Origin: Enterococcus italicus DSM 15952
GTDB taxonomy: Bacteria > Bacillota > Bacilli > Lactobacillales > Enterococcaceae
Direction of reading: 5' to 3'
NCBI RefSeq assembly: GCF_000185365.1
Contig: NZ_GL622241.1
Coordinates: 99,853 to 163,852, forward strand
DNA length: 64,000 bases
This document shows, piece after piece, positions 16,880 through 26,729 of the stretch. Position numbers and translations under genes: made by a program. The notes beneath the pieces are model-generated. The model did not search any database. It was given only the letters and a program-made list of their open reading frames with translations, and was not told where the DNA came from. Position 1 is the stretch's first letter, and each line of letters starts with the position of its first letter.

Positions 16880-19295
16880 ACTTCTCATCCTTTGCTTTGC
16901 GACTCTTTGGCTTCGCTTCGATTTGCCAAATATCTTCTGCATACTTCATCACCGTATAGTCAGCTGAAAAGCGACCAGCATTGGCGACATTGATTAAACT
17001 CATTTTTAACCAACGTTCTTGGTTCTGGTAGGCTTTTTCTATTTCTTTTTGCGCGTTAACATAGGCTTCGTAATCTCGCAATACAAAAAATTCATCGTTG
17101 TATGTCAAAAGAGAATCAAAAATTTCTTTCCCTTCTTGGTAAATATTGGCAATCGTGCCATCCACAAAAGAATCCACGACTCGTTTTAGTTTAGGTAAGG
17201 CTTCGTAGTAACTATACGCATGGTAGTTTGCTTGCTCATAATAGTCATAGACCTGTGATTCAGTCAGACCAAAAATAACAATATTTTCGTCTCCTACTGC
17301 ATCTCTAATTTCGATATTCGCCCCATCAAGAGTAGCTATCGTAATCGCGCCATTTAACATTAATTTCATATTGCTCGTACCCGATGCTTCCTTAGATGCT
17401 AATGAAATTTGCTCACTTACATCGGCCGCGGGTATAATGACTTCCGCCAAACTCACACTGTAATCTTCTAAAAAGACAATGCTTAATTTATCAGATACTT
17501 CCGGATCTTCTTGAATCATTTTCCCTACTTCATTAATGACCTTAATAATCGATTTCGCATAATGGTAACTAGGAGCCGCCTTCGCACCAAAGATAAAGAC
17601 GCGCGGCTGAATATCTGTAAACCCTTCTTCTTTGATTTCAAAATAAAGAGTGAGAATATGAAGTAAGTTTAATAATTGCCGCTTGTAGGCATGCAATCGT
17701 TTGATTTGAACATCAAAAATAGCATGTTCATTGATTCTAACCCCTGTCTCTTGCAAGATAAAGGCTGCCAACCGTTCTTTATTGGCTTGCTTTGCTTGTT
17801 GCAGTTGCTTATGCACAGCTTTATCCTCACTATAATTCATTAAGAGATGCAAGTCATTGGCCTCATAGCGCCATGTTTGACCAATTGTTTTATCAAGGAC
17901 AGTTGAGAGAGAGGGATTAGCTAGTTGTAACCAACGACGCTCTGCAATGCCGTTTGTTTTATTGTTAAAGCGATCTGGATAAAGTCGGTAAAAGTCATGC
18001 AACACGACAGTTTTTAATAAATCAGAATGCAACTTGGCAACACCGTTTGTACTATGACTTCCGATAATTGCCAAATGTGCCATGTGAACCAAACCGTCAG
18101 AAATAATTCTGGTCCGCTGAATCAATTCCCAATCAACAACACCCGTCATTTCTTCTACGAAACGACGATCAATTTCTTCGATTATTTGATAAATACGAGG
18201 TTGCATGGATTGCAACATTTCCACAGACCACTTTTCTAGAGCTTCTGACATAATCGTATGGTTCGTGTAACTCATTACTTTGACAGTTAAATTCCACGCA
18301 CGCTCCCAGCTCATTTTTTCCTCATCTAATAACAGACGCATGAACTCTGCCACACACATGGCAGGGTGCGTATCATTAATATGAATTGCAACAAATTCAT
18401 CCAAATTTTGCATTTTTTGCTGCTTCGTTTTGAAATGGCGTAAAATACTTTGTACACCTGCAGAAACAAAGAAATATTCTTGCATCAAGCGTAAACGACG
18501 ACCTTCTTCGTTGGAATCATCTGGATATAAGACAGAAGTCAAATCTTGGATAGCTCTTCGTTGCTCGATACTACGATAAAGGCTCTCTTCCGAAAGTGGA
18601 ATCTCAGCATCCCACAGCCTTAACGTATTGACTGTTCCATTACGGAAACCAACCATTCCCGTATCATAAGGAACCGCACGAACAATCGTTGGATCCTCAT
18701 GAACGGGAACGATGGTGCCATCATCAAGCTTATTTAGGCGGACATAGCCATTAAAATAGACATCCACCGACTTACTTTCACGACGAACTTCCCATAAATT
18801 CCCTCGTGCTAGCCATTCATTTGGTAGTTCCACTTGGTATCCATCGATAAATTTTTGTTTAAATAAACCATATTTGTAGCGGATGCCATTGCCATTACCC
18901 GGCAGTCCTTCAGAAGCAATCGAGTCCATAAAACATGATGCTAATCTTCCTAAACCACCATTTCCTAGCGCCATGTCTGGTTCTTGCGCTACGACATCGT
19001 CTAATTGAATCCCTAAATCAGCAAGAGCAGCTTGAACCGTGTCCAGCCACCCCATATTTAATAAATTACTTTTCATCATTCTTCCAGGTAAAAATTCAAT
19101 CGAAAAATAATAAACCTGTTTTTGTTGCTCATGATCGTAGTTACTCCATGTATGGCGCCAATCTTTTGCGTAACTAGAGCGAATGAGCGTGCCAAGTGTC
19201 GTGTAGATTTCAAAAAGTGAGGCATCCTCAACGGAAATCGCAAATTTTTCCGTTAACAAATCCAAAAATTTCTTTTTAAAAGCCGTTTTATTCAT
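16860..19295 (-). CDS. glgP: Glycogen phosphorylase
   Basis: This PLP enzyme releases glucose-1-phosphate from the non-reducing ends of glycogen. The 811-residue length is normal for GT35. It shows QEPDMALGNGGLGRLASCFM, HINDTHPAMCVAEFMRL, KTNGIAERRWL, VQIKRLHAYKRQ and the PLP-lysine motif EASGTSNMKLMLNGA. The start at 19295 is preceded by GGGTGTG; the ATG at 19310 has no site. It is the fifth gene of the glg operon, separated from glgA by a hairpin, and overlaps the GH13 gene that would deal with branch stubs. Confidence 0.96.
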   Translation of the reverse strand: MNKTAFKKKFLDLLTEKFAISVEDASLFEIYTTLGTLIRSSYAKDWRHTWSNYDHEQQKQVYYFSIEFLPGRMMKSNLLNMGWLDTVQAALADLGIQLDDVVAQEPDMALGNGGLGRLASCFMDSIASEGLPGNGNGIRYKYGLFKQKFIDGYQVELPNEWLARGNLWEVRRESKSVDVYFNGYVRLNKLDDGTIVPVHEDPTIVRAVPYDTGMVGFRNGTVNTLRLWDAEIPLSEESLYRSIEQRRAIQDLTSVLYPDDSNEEGRRLRLMQEYFFVSAGVQSILRHFKTKQQKMQNLDEFVAIHINDTHPAMCVAEFMRLLLDEEKMSWERAWNLTVKVMSYTNHTIMSEALEKWSVEMLQSMQPRIYQIIEEIDRRFVEEMTGVVDWELIQRTRIISDGLVHMAHLAIIGSHSTNGVAKLHSDLLKTVVLHDFYRLYPDRFNNKTNGIAERRWLQLANPSLSTVLDKTIGQTWRYEANDLHLLMNYSEDKAVHKQLQQAKQANKERLAAFILQETGVRINEHAIFDVQIKRLHAYKRQLLNLLHILTLYFEIKEEGFTDIQPRVFIFGAKAAPSYHYAKSIIKVINEVGKMIQEDPEVSDKLSIVFLEDYSVSLAEVIIPAADVSEQISLASKEASGTSNMKLMLNGAITIATLDGANIEIRDAVGDENIVIFGLTESQVYDYYEQANYHAYSYYEALPKLKRVVDSFVDGTIANIYQEGKEIFDSLLTYNDEFFVLRDYEAYVNAQKEIEKAYQNQERWLKMSLINVANAGRFSADYTVMKYAEDIWQIEAKPKSRKAKDEKYVPYTL

Positions 19296-19324
19296 CGTTG
19301 TCACACCCATCTTTTGATTTTAAA

Positions 19325-19374
19325 ATATGAGCAAAGCTGGTCACAATGGATTCCCCTTGAGGCCAGCTTTACTC
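19325..19374 (-). terminator. Hairpin between glgA and glgP (partial terminator or processing site)
   Basis: The 12-bp stem GAGTAAAGCTGG/CCAGCTTTGCTC (one G-T pair) occupies the only sizeable gap in the glg operon. It is followed by ATATTTTAAAA, a weak T-run. It may reduce glgP expression relative to the synthesis genes or stabilise the upstream mRNA. Confidence 0.5.
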
Positions 19375-19400
19375 ACTTTCAATTTGTAAAACGATTGTCG

Positions 19401-20828
19401 TTATAGTTTTTCATATAAATCCACATAATGTTTGGATGCCGTTTCCCAACTAAAATCTTTTGTCATTGCTCGAGTGACTAATGTTTGCCAAACTTCTGGT
19501 ACGGCTTTAAAAATATGAAGTGCTAGATTCAAGCTTTCATTCATATGGTAGGAATCAAATGCTGAAAAACCAAAGCCATCCCCTTCATGTGTGACAGGAT
19601 TAAATGGAAAAATCGTGTCTTTCAATCCACCTATTTCGTGTACAACAGGCAAGGTACCATAACGCATCGCCATCATTTGTGATAAGCCACAAGGTTCAAA
19701 TGCAGATGGCATTAAGAAAATATCCGCTCCTGCATAGATTTTTTGGGCCAAATCAATATCAAACATGATACAAGAGCGAATCTTATCTGGAAATTCTGCT
19801 TCAAAATAGCGGAACCCTTGTTCAAAATCTGGATCACCTGTGCCGAGTACGATGATTTGCACTTGATTTTGTAAAATCTCCGCTAAACGCTCCAATACTA
19901 AATGAAATCCTTTTTGATACGTCAAGCGGCTGACAATCCCAATGAGTGGAATATCAGCAGAAATCGGTAAGCCAAGCTGCTTTTGCAACTGTGTTTTGTT
20001 CTCTACTTTACCACTTATATCCGATGCGTCAAATGCCGCGTATAGATGCGAATCAGTCGCCGGATTAAGCGAGTCATAATCAATGCCATTTAGGATGCCA
20101 CTCACCTTGCTGGATTCTTGCCGCAAAATGCCATCTAGCCCTTTACCAAAGGCTTCTGTCTGGATTTCATTGGCATAGCTTGGTGATACAGTATTGACCC
20201 AGTCAGCAAAAACAATCGCCGACTTCAACCAATTCACTTGCCCATTTTGTTCGATTTTGCCATTGTCAAAATCTTCCAATCCCATCGAAAATAATTCACC
20301 CAGTGTCTCTTGATCGTAGTTACCTTGAAATTCAATATTATGGATTGTTAAAAGAGTTTTAATTGATTGGTATGCTTGAATCCATTGATATTTGGTCTTT
20401 AACAAATAGGGAATAAAGGCTGTATGATAATCATTGACATGCATCAAATCTGGAATAAAGTTAATTTTCTCCAAGGATTCGATGATGGCTTGTTGGAAGA
20501 ACGCAAATCGTTCTCCATCATCAAAGTAACCATAGACATTTGGACGATTAAAGTAGTATTCATTATCAATGAAGTAATAGCGTACACCTTCAAATTCTAA
20601 GGTTTTAATCCCACAATATTGCTTTCTCCAACCAACGGATACCGTAAATGAAGTGACATCTTGTACTTGCTGTTTGTATTGTTCTGGTATTGAAGCCATA
20701 TATGGCAAAAAGACAACAACTTGATGACCAGCTTTTTGAATATATTTTGGCAATGAACCCGCAACGTCTCCTAGTCCACCCGTTTTAAAAAACGGCGCGC
20801 ATTCTGCCGAGGCAAATCCAATTTTCAT
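19401..20828 (-). CDS. glgA: Glycogen synthase (ADP-glucose type)
   Basis: GlgA transfers glucose from ADP-glucose to alpha-1,4-glucan. The 475-residue GT5 protein shows the ADP-glucose binding motif KTGGLGDVAGSLP near the N-terminus, VHNDYHT-like HVNDYHTAFIPYLL, and the C-terminal GIVSRLTYQKGFHL and MPSAFEPCGLSQMMAMRYG motifs. The ATG overlaps the glgD stop by four bases (ATGA), as expected for a coupled operon. Confidence 0.97.
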   Translation of the reverse strand: MKIGFASAECAPFFKTGGLGDVAGSLPKYIQKAGHQVVVFLPYMASIPEQYKQQVQDVTSFTVSVGWRKQYCGIKTLEFEGVRYYFIDNEYYFNRPNVYGYFDDGERFAFFQQAIIESLEKINFIPDLMHVNDYHTAFIPYLLKTKYQWIQAYQSIKTLLTIHNIEFQGNYDQETLGELFSMGLEDFDNGKIEQNGQVNWLKSAIVFADWVNTVSPSYANEIQTEAFGKGLDGILRQESSKVSGILNGIDYDSLNPATDSHLYAAFDASDISGKVENKTQLQKQLGLPISADIPLIGIVSRLTYQKGFHLVLERLAEILQNQVQIIVLGTGDPDFEQGFRYFEAEFPDKIRSCIMFDIDLAQKIYAGADIFLMPSAFEPCGLSQMMAMRYGTLPVVHEIGGLKDTIFPFNPVTHEGDGFGFSAFDSYHMNESLNLALHIFKAVPEVWQTLVTRAMTKDFSWETASKHYVDLYEKL

Positions 20829-21988
20829 TCCACATCACCCACTAATTTGTCTTCTGTCACGATAGTTCCTTTCTTTATGACGATTGGTTGAGCAGGTGTC
20901 CCCACAATCCGCACGCCTTCTTGAACCGTGACATTTTTATCTAGTATAGCATACCGGACTTCAGCATCTTTACTGACATGTCCATTCGCCATGACAATTG
21001 CTCCTTCAACTATAGCACCGGAATCAACAGTTGAGCGGCGCGAAACCAAACTTTTATGAACCGTACCTCGAATCGTACTACCGGTGGCAAATTGACTCGA
21101 ATGCACATCTGATTCTTTCGAGAAATAGGTAGGTACTTCATTTTTAGCTTTGGTAATGATGTGTTGACTCGAGTAAAGTAATGCATTGAATTTTCTAGGA
21201 TCCAGCATATCCATATTCGCATCATAAAAACTTTTCGTTGTATGGATATTGCTTAGATAGCCAGTATACTCATACGTCCCCACAGTTGTTTCGGTTGTTT
21301 CATTGGCAGTTTCCCAAAGAAGTTTTTCTAGACTAGTCGTTTCTCTGAGTTGTTGCGCTTTTTCTAGCAACTCAATCAACCACTCCGTTTTCACAACAAA
21401 GATATTCATTCCTAAATTGAATAATCCTTGATCAGCGATTGTATCAGAGAAGAGTTGGTTACCCATATAAGCTCCTTCTTCGTTAAATGACAACACATGA
21501 TCTGTTTCATAAATCAACTTAGACGACACACGCTTAAATACAATCGTGCATTCCGCTTGTTGGGCTTCATGAACTTTGATTACCGAACGAAAATCTAGGC
21601 TACATAACATTTTATTGCCTACATAGACTGTGTAGGTCGATTTTGATTTCTTTAAAAAGTCAATCATCGCATCAAAATACGCTTCGTTGTTTTCTTTTTT
21701 GCGATCGATGTCTTCTTGAAATGCCATGAAATAGTGGCTCAAAATACTATTCAGGTGCCACTCTCGCCCTCCACCAATATGATCAAAAAGCGATTGCATT
21801 TTTGCTTCACTGAAAACCATATAGATGGATTGAATATTGGCATTTACTAAGTTGGATAAACTAAAGTCCATTAGGCGATATTTACAATCAAAATGTAGTG
21901 TTGCTAAAGGGCGATGTGCTGTAAGTTCACCTAATCCTCTTCCATCATACTCATTTCCCATTATGGCTGAAACTTTATTAGCTTTCAT
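20825..21988 (-). CDS. glgD: GlgD-type regulatory subunit of ADP-glucose pyrophosphorylase
   Basis: This 387-residue homologue of GlgC is found only in Firmicutes, where GlgC and GlgD form a hetero-oligomer with altered activity. The nucleotidyltransferase fold is present ([20 protein letters not shown]), but the N-terminal glycine-rich loop AGGKGSRLG of GlgC is replaced by [14 protein letters not shown]. This is consistent with a regulatory role. The C-terminus has left-handed beta-helix repeats ([20 protein letters not shown]). The ATG at 21988 overlaps the glgC end and follows GGGGTG. Confidence 0.93.
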   Translation of the reverse strand: MKANKVSAIMGNEYDGRGLGELTAHRPLATLHFDCKYRLMDFSLSNLVNANIQSIYMVFSEAKMQSLFDHIGGGREWHLNSILSHYFMAFQEDIDRKKENNEAYFDAMIDFLKKSKSTYTVYVGNKMLCSLDFRSVIKVHEAQQAECTIVFKRVSSKLIYETDHVLSFNEEGAYMGNQLFSDTIADQGLFNLGMNIFVVKTEWLIELLEKAQQLRETTSLEKLLWETANETTETTVGTYEYTGYLSNIHTTKSFYDANMDMLDPRKFNALLYSSQHIITKAKNEVPTYFSKESDVHSSQFATGSTIRGTVHKSLVSRRSTVDSGAIVEGAIVMANGHVSKDAEVRYAILDKNVTVQEGVRIVGTPAQPIVIKKGTIVTEDKLVGDVE

Positions 21989-23141
21989 CAATCAACACCC
22001 CAATCCCTTCTCCATATCCTACAACTGCGATTTCATCAGTACCATCAATTTCCGCATTGTCACCGATAATGGCATTTTCTCCAACAATCACCCGATGCAA
22101 AATCGCATTTTTACCAATCGTCGCTCCCGCCATGATAACACTATCGCTAATTTTGGCTCCTTCTTTGATCTTCACATCATTTGATAACAAACTATGATCG
22201 ACATTGCCCGCAACGTAGCAACCATCCACCACAAGAGAATCGGTAACAGAAGCTTGATGTGTTAAAAAATTTGGTGGTGAAATAGGGTTCTTTGAATAAA
22301 TTCTCCATGAGCTGTCGCGCATATCTAGCTCGTTATCTAGCTCAATAAACTCCATGCTGGCTTGCCATAATGATTCAATCGTGCCGACATCCTTCCAGTA
22401 TCCTTGGAAGCGATACGCGAAGACATTTTCACCACTATCGATGTAGGCCGGAATGACGTGTTGCCCAAAGTCGAGCATTTGATCGTCTTTATTGTAGCTA
22501 TTTAATAGCACTTCTCGCAAACGCGACAAGGTGAAAATGTAGATTCCCATTGAAGCCAAATTATTTTTGGGATTGGCTGGTTTTTCTTCAAATTCGACAA
22601 TTCGGTCATGCTCATCCGTATTCATAATGCCAAAGCGAGAGGCTTCATCTAAAGGTACTTCAATTACCGCAACGGTTAAAGCAGCATGATTTTTTTTGTG
22701 TGCATCCAACATTTTTTCGTAATCCATTTTATAAATATGGTCACCAGATAAGATCAATAAATATTCTGAATCCATTTGATCGATATAGTCCATATTTTGA
22801 TAAATTGCGTGTGCGGTTCCTTCAAACCATTTGCTACCTTCATTGCTCGAGTATGGCTGTAAGATTGTTACACCTGAATGAATGCCATCCAATCCCCAAC
22901 TCGAACCATTCCCAATATGATCATTTAAAGCTAGTGGTTGATATTGTGTGACCACACCGACATTTCGGATACCTGAGTTCACACAATTACTTAACGTAAA
23001 ATCAATAATTCGGTAGCGTCCACCAAATGGGACTGCTGGTTTGGCAATTGTTTGAGTCAATTTACCTAGCCGGCTCCCTTTTCCTCCTGCTAAAATCATT
23101 GCTAGCATCTCTGTTTTCATACGTTTGATGGCAACTGCCAT
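21978..23141 (-). CDS. glgC: Glucose-1-phosphate adenylyltransferase
   Basis: GlgC makes ADP-glucose from glucose-1-phosphate and ATP, the committed step of glycogen synthesis. The 387-residue protein has [59 protein letters not shown] and a C-terminal beta-helix. I chose the ATG at 23141 preceded by GGGGAGG; an upstream ATG at 23156 overlaps the glgB stop as ATGA but lacks a ribosome-binding site. It overlaps glgD by 11 bp. Confidence 0.96.
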   Translation of the reverse strand: MAVAIKRMKTEMLAMILAGGKGSRLGKLTQTIAKPAVPFGGRYRIIDFTLSNCVNSGIRNVGVVTQYQPLALNDHIGNGSSWGLDGIHSGVTILQPYSSNEGSKWFEGTAHAIYQNMDYIDQMDSEYLLILSGDHIYKMDYEKMLDAHKKNHAALTVAVIEVPLDEASRFGIMNTDEHDRIVEFEEKPANPKNNLASMGIYIFTLSRLREVLLNSYNKDDQMLDFGQHVIPAYIDSGENVFAYRFQGYWKDVGTIESLWQASMEFIELDNELDMRDSSWRIYSKNPISPPNFLTHQASVTDSLVVDGCYVAGNVDHSLLSNDVKIKEGAKISDSVIMAGATIGKNAILHRVIVGENAIIGDNAEIDGTDEIAVVGYGEGIGVLIDES

Positions 23142-23152
23142 CTTCCCTCCCC

Positions 23153-25045
23153 TCATCTTTTGGTAGATAATGAAATCTTTTTAGGCTTAAGAATCACAGC
23201 CCCTAACGCTGGAACAACCAAATTAATTGCATGTTGATATTTTTTATTGTTGACCGGCTGACTCTGCAAGTCTTCTTGTATTTGTGTCCAAGTTCCGCCA
23301 AATTCGGCCAGTTCTGTATTGAAGATCTCTTCATACGTCCCAGCAAATGGTACCGGTAGTTCAAATGTCGGATACTCGACTGCTGAAAAATTAAATACAA
23401 AAATCAAAAAGTCTTTTTTTCGCTTACCTTTGCGGATAAAACTTAATACGACTTGTTCATGATTGTCGGCATCAATAAATTCAATACTCGCTTGGGGCGT
23501 TTCTTCTAGCTCCCACAATGCGGTCTCAGAACGATACACCTCATTGAGTTTTTTTGTATACTGTTGCATGGCATAGTTCATTGGATCTGCCAAATCATGC
23601 CATTCCAGTCCTTCATTGAATTTCCACTCAAGGAACTGTCCCCACTCTCCCCCCATGAAAAGTAATTTCTTTCCAGGATGAGCCATGAGATAAATCAGTA
23701 AGGTGCGCAATTGCGCAAATTGCTTGTAGCGATCCCCCCACATTTTATGCATGAGACTTTTTTTACCATGTACTACCTCGTCGTGTGAGAGCGGCAAAAG
23801 ATAATGCTCATCTGACATATACATGAAAGAAAAAGTTAGTAAATTTAGTTTATTGCCCCGATCAATTGGATCCATTTCAAAAAATGCCAATGTATCGTTC
23901 ATCCAACCTAAATCCCATTTAAAATCAAACCCTAAGGCATCGTCCTCTAGCCGTCCCGTTACTTTTGTAGCAGAGGTACTTTCTTCGGCAATCATGATGG
24001 CATTCGAATGGGCTAATTTAACCACAGCATTCAATTTTTGTAAGAAATAGATGCCATCTAAATTTTGATTGGTGCCTAGATGATTGGGTTGCCACTGCTT
24101 CTCATCATAATCGAGATAAATCATATTTGAGACGGCATCCACGCGTATCCCATCTACATGATAGAACTCTAGCCAAAAAAGCGCATTGGATATTAAGAAA
24201 CTTTGGACTTGTGGTTTACTCAAATCGAAGTTTAAAGCCCCCCAACGAACATTTTCTGCTCGTTGCCGATCTGTGTATTCAAAAGTTGCCGTGCCATCAT
24301 AATAGGCAATCGCATCCGAATTAACACAAAAATGTCCCGGAACCCAATCAATAATTACCCCGATATTAGCCAAATGACATTCTTCTACAAAAGACTGAAA
24401 TTCTTCCGGCGTGCCATACGTATTGCAAAGTGCAAAATAGCCAGTTAATTGGTATCCCCATGACTGATCAAGCGGATGTTCCATAACTGGCATCAATTCA
24501 ATATGCGTATAGCCCATTGTTTTGACATATGGAACTAACTCTTTTGATAAATCTTTAAATGTAAATGGCGTGCCATCCCAATGAAATCGCCAAGAACCCG
24601 CATGTAACTCATAAATATTTAGGGGACGCTTAAAATAATTGCTTCTTTTGGAACGACCTCGATAAAGGCCATCTTTCCATTTTTTTTCGGGGATTGTGTA
24701 GACGATTGCCGCAGTTCCAGGTCGCGGCTCGAGCCGAATCGCGAATGGATCCATTTTGTATTGTTTTTGTCCATCTTCTTGTTGGATTTTGTATTTATAA
24801 AGCTCTCCTTCTGATGGTAGATCCGTTTGAACTTCCCAGATACCAGTCTGCTCATCACGTTGCATAGGCAATGATTCCGACCACTCGTTGAATGTTCCGA
24901 CCAACCACACTTGCATTGCATGTGGGGCCCATACTCGAAACACATAATAACTGCGTAACTTATGCACACCTAAAAGATGCTGAGCATAGAAGTTTTCTCC
25001 GGTTAAAAAAGAATTTTTAGCCTTTTTGATCTGTTCATTTTCCAT
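23153..25045 (-). CDS. glgB: 1,4-alpha-glucan branching enzyme
   Basis: GlgB introduces alpha-1,6 branches into glycogen. The 630-residue protein has an N-terminal CBM48 domain ([21 protein letters not shown]) and a GH13 barrel with [22 protein letters not shown] (nucleophile Asp), [13 protein letters not shown] (Glu) and [12 protein letters not shown]. It is the first gene of the glg operon, giving the order B-C-D-A-P as in Bacillus and other Firmicutes. The start follows GGTGGGATAAAGG. Confidence 0.96.
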   Translation of the reverse strand: MENEQIKKAKNSFLTGENFYAQHLLGVHKLRSYYVFRVWAPHAMQVWLVGTFNEWSESLPMQRDEQTGIWEVQTDLPSEGELYKYKIQQEDGQKQYKMDPFAIRLEPRPGTAAIVYTIPEKKWKDGLYRGRSKRSNYFKRPLNIYELHAGSWRFHWDGTPFTFKDLSKELVPYVKTMGYTHIELMPVMEHPLDQSWGYQLTGYFALCNTYGTPEEFQSFVEECHLANIGVIIDWVPGHFCVNSDAIAYYDGTATFEYTDRQRAENVRWGALNFDLSKPQVQSFLISNALFWLEFYHVDGIRVDAVSNMIYLDYDEKQWQPNHLGTNQNLDGIYFLQKLNAVVKLAHSNAIMIAEESTSATKVTGRLEDDALGFDFKWDLGWMNDTLAFFEMDPIDRGNKLNLLTFSFMYMSDEHYLLPLSHDEVVHGKKSLMHKMWGDRYKQFAQLRTLLIYLMAHPGKKLLFMGGEWGQFLEWKFNEGLEWHDLADPMNYAMQQYTKKLNEVYRSETALWELEETPQASIEFIDADNHEQVVLSFIRKGKRKKDFLIFVFNFSAVEYPTFELPVPFAGTYEEIFNTELAEFGGTWTQIQEDLQSQPVNNKKYQHAINLVVPALGAVILKPKKISLSTKR

Positions 25046-25328
25046 CCTTTATCCCACCTTTTCTAGAAGAGAACACTCTATCTTTATCTGTATCATAACA
25101 TATTAATAGACGCGAATTCTATTCAATTTTAAATAAAAACTCACTATTTTTTCATATTTATTTAATCATTTTATGTATGATTTAGACACAAAATGATAGT
25201 TATTTTAGATTATGGTTTTTCATTGAAATCAACTTAAAAATAGTTAAAAACCAACTCATTCACAGTTGCTTTTTTAACTAGAATTGGCTAGACTTTATAC
25301 CAACTAACACCTGAAAGGAATCCACCAT
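25046..25328. promoter_or_regulatory. Divergent AT-rich intergenic region between glgB and a small ORF
   Basis: This AT-rich gap should hold the glg operon promoter (minus strand, TTGAAT about 18 bp before TATGTT, with TATGAT just downstream) and a promoter for the small plus-strand gene (TTAACT upstream of TTTATAC). None is a strong consensus match. I saw no clear catabolite-response element. Confidence 0.35.
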
Positions 25329-25532
25329 ATGACACGCTCAGATATGCATTTTCAAAAAAAAAAACAATCGAAACCCAAGCACTCTGTTTTAGTACGGTTA
25401 TTTATTTGCGCTTTACTTGGAATTATGATTGGGGCATCGATAGGAAAGAGTCTTGGTTCTTCCTTTATATTGATTGGGGCAGTTTTAGGGTTAAGCTTTG
25501 GACTACTAATCGGGACATATCTAACGAATTGA
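25329..25532 (+). CDS. Small glycine-rich membrane protein, uncharacterised
   Basis: This 67-residue protein has a basic N-terminal stretch (HFQKKKQSKPKHS) and two adjacent hydrophobic segments rich in small residues: LLGIMIGASIGKSLGSS and AVLGLSFGLLIGTYL. The Gly/Ala/Ser spacing resembles glycine-zipper membrane proteins. AAAGGAA lies eight bases before the ATG, and the coding sequence ends just before a hairpin. It is the only plus-strand gene between 1 and 33 kb. I do not recognise a family. Confidence 0.6.
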   Translation: MTRSDMHFQKKKQSKPKHSVLVRLFICALLGIMIGASIGKSLGSSFILIGAVLGLSFGLLIGTYLTN

Positions 25533-25573
25533 AATTAAAAAAGCTGACACCAAAGTTACTTTGGTGTCAGCTT
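25533..25573 (-). terminator. Terminator of the rplU-prp-rpmA operon
   Basis: A perfect 15-bp stem (AAGCTGACACCAAAG and complement) with a three-base loop is followed by six Ts on the minus strand. On the plus strand no T-run follows, so it would protect but not efficiently terminate the small ORF mRNA. Confidence 0.88.
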
Positions 25574-25589
25574 ACGACTAGCTTTGTTA

Positions 25590-25883
25590 TTAAGCTTCTT
25601 GTGCTGCAGGGTAGACAGAAACTTGTTTTTTGTCGCGGCCTTTACGTTCGAAACGTACAACGCCATCAACTTTGGCAAATAATGTATCGTCGCCACCGAT
25701 TCCAACGTTTACTCCAGGGTAAATTTTAGTTCCGCGTTGACGATAAAGAATAGAACCACCAGTAACAGTTTGACCATCAGCGCGTTTTGCACCTAGACGT
25801 TTTGACTGAGAGTCACGGCCGTTAGAAGTAGAACCGCCCCCTTTTTTGTGGGCGAATAATTGTAAATTCATATTCAACAACAT
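25590..25883 (-). CDS. rpmA: 50S ribosomal protein L27 with cleavable N-extension
   Basis: L27 lies near the peptidyl-transferase centre; its N-terminus contacts tRNA. The 97-residue precursor begins [17 protein letters not shown]. In Firmicutes the segment up to LQLF is removed by the Prp protease, exposing AHKKGGGS. Conservation follows through [19 protein letters not shown] and [12 protein letters not shown]. The ATG at 25883 is set by GGAGGTG six bases upstream. The prp gene lies immediately before it. Confidence 0.97.
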   Translation of the reverse strand: MLLNMNLQLFAHKKGGGSTSNGRDSQSKRLGAKRADGQTVTGGSILYRQRGTKIYPGVNVGIGGDDTLFAKVDGVVRFERKGRDKKQVSVYPAAQEA

Positions 25884-25895
25884 GGGATGCACCTC

Positions 25896-26237
25896 CTATT
25901 TTTTAAGTGTTTGAATGCTTATATTTTCGGTATGTTCAGCCTGAATCGCTTGTAACCCAAGCAATAAATTTTCAAGTAAAACTTGTGAAATATTATTTTG
26001 CTCCTGCGTAATATAAAGAGGTAGTTCAACTGCTAAGTATCCTCCAGCTCTTTCATCGGTCTTTACAGTCGGTGTCACACCAGCAAGTGCATCAATACCA
26101 TTCGTTGCACTGATTGCGAGCGCTGATACTGCAGCACAGACAATGTCTGAACCATATTCACCTGCATCTGCATGACCAGATAAGTCAAAAGAAGAAATAT
26201 TTCCTGTTTCATCTCGTTGAAAGATTGCTTTAATCAT
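25896..26237 (-). CDS. prp: Ribosomal-processing cysteine protease Prp
   Basis: Prp removes the N-terminal extension of L27 in Firmicutes. The 113-residue protein shows the catalytic pair in LSGHADAGEYGSDIVCAAVS: His of SGHAD and Cys of DIVCAA. It is encoded between rplU and rpmA, 12 bp from the substrate gene, the standard arrangement. Older annotations list it as DUF464 or YsxB. Confidence 0.96.
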   Translation of the reverse strand: MIKAIFQRDETGNISSFDLSGHADAGEYGSDIVCAAVSALAISATNGIDALAGVTPTVKTDERAGGYLAVELPLYITQEQNNISQVLLENLLLGLQAIQAEHTENISIQTLKK

Positions 26238-26263
26238 GACGATTCATCCTACTTTTCTAGTAA

Positions 26264-26572
26264 TTAAGCGTTGATTGCTTCGATTACTACTTTTGTATAA
26301 GGTTGACGATGACCTTGTTTGCGGTGAGAATGTTTTTTAGGTTTGTATTTAAACGTAACAACTTTCTTTTGTTTGCCATGTTTTTCTACAGTACCTTCAA
26401 CAGTTGCACCTGCGATTGTTGGAGCGCCAACTTTTGTTGATTCGCCACCTACTAAGATCACTTCGTCAAATGTAACTTTTTGTCCTGCTTCTGCGTCTAA
26501 TTTTTCAACGTAGATTGCTTGACCAACTTCAACTTTGACTTGTTTGCCACCAGTTTTAATAATTGCGTACAT
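26264..26572 (-). CDS. rplU: 50S ribosomal protein L21
   Basis: This is a 102-residue large-subunit protein that binds 23S rRNA. It starts [18 protein letters not shown] and ends with the basic [20 protein letters not shown] region. The start at 26572 is set by AAGGAGGTG; in-frame upstream codons belong to the leader. It is the first gene of rplU-prp-rpmA, behind a promoter and an L21 leader. Confidence 0.97.
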   Translation of the reverse strand: MYAIIKTGGKQVKVEVGQAIYVEKLDAEAGQKVTFDEVILVGGESTKVGAPTIAGATVEGTVEKHGKQKKVVTFKYKPKKHSHRKQGHRQPYTKVVIEAINA

Positions 26573-26589
26573 GCTATACAGCACCTCCT

Positions 26590-26678
26590 TCATTTAGACT
26601 TAGACTCGCCATCCCAAGTGACTTTCGTTCTTAAAACTTGTTCTGTGCGGTTGTAGCTGTGGAGTCCACAATTACAAC
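26590..26678 (-). ncRNA. Ribosomal protein L21 leader (autoregulatory 5-prime UTR)
   Basis: The transcript between the promoter and the rplU ribosome-binding site contains short complementary segments (TTGTGGACTCCACAG, GAACAAG, GAACGAAAG, TGGGATGGCGAGTC) that recall the firmicute L21 leader. That leader is thought to bind L21 and repress the operon. The match is by eye. Confidence 0.5.
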
Positions 26679-26684
26679 AATACT

Positions 26685-26713
26685 ACTTTAGCAAATCCTA
26701 CGTAGATAGTCAA
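26685..26713 (-). promoter_or_regulatory. Sigma-A promoter of rplU-prp-rpmA
   Basis: The minus strand reads TTGACT, 17 bp, TAAAGT, about 115 bp before the rplU start. The -35 and spacing are near consensus. Confidence 0.75.
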
Positions 26714-26729
26714 TAAAAATCCTTTATTT

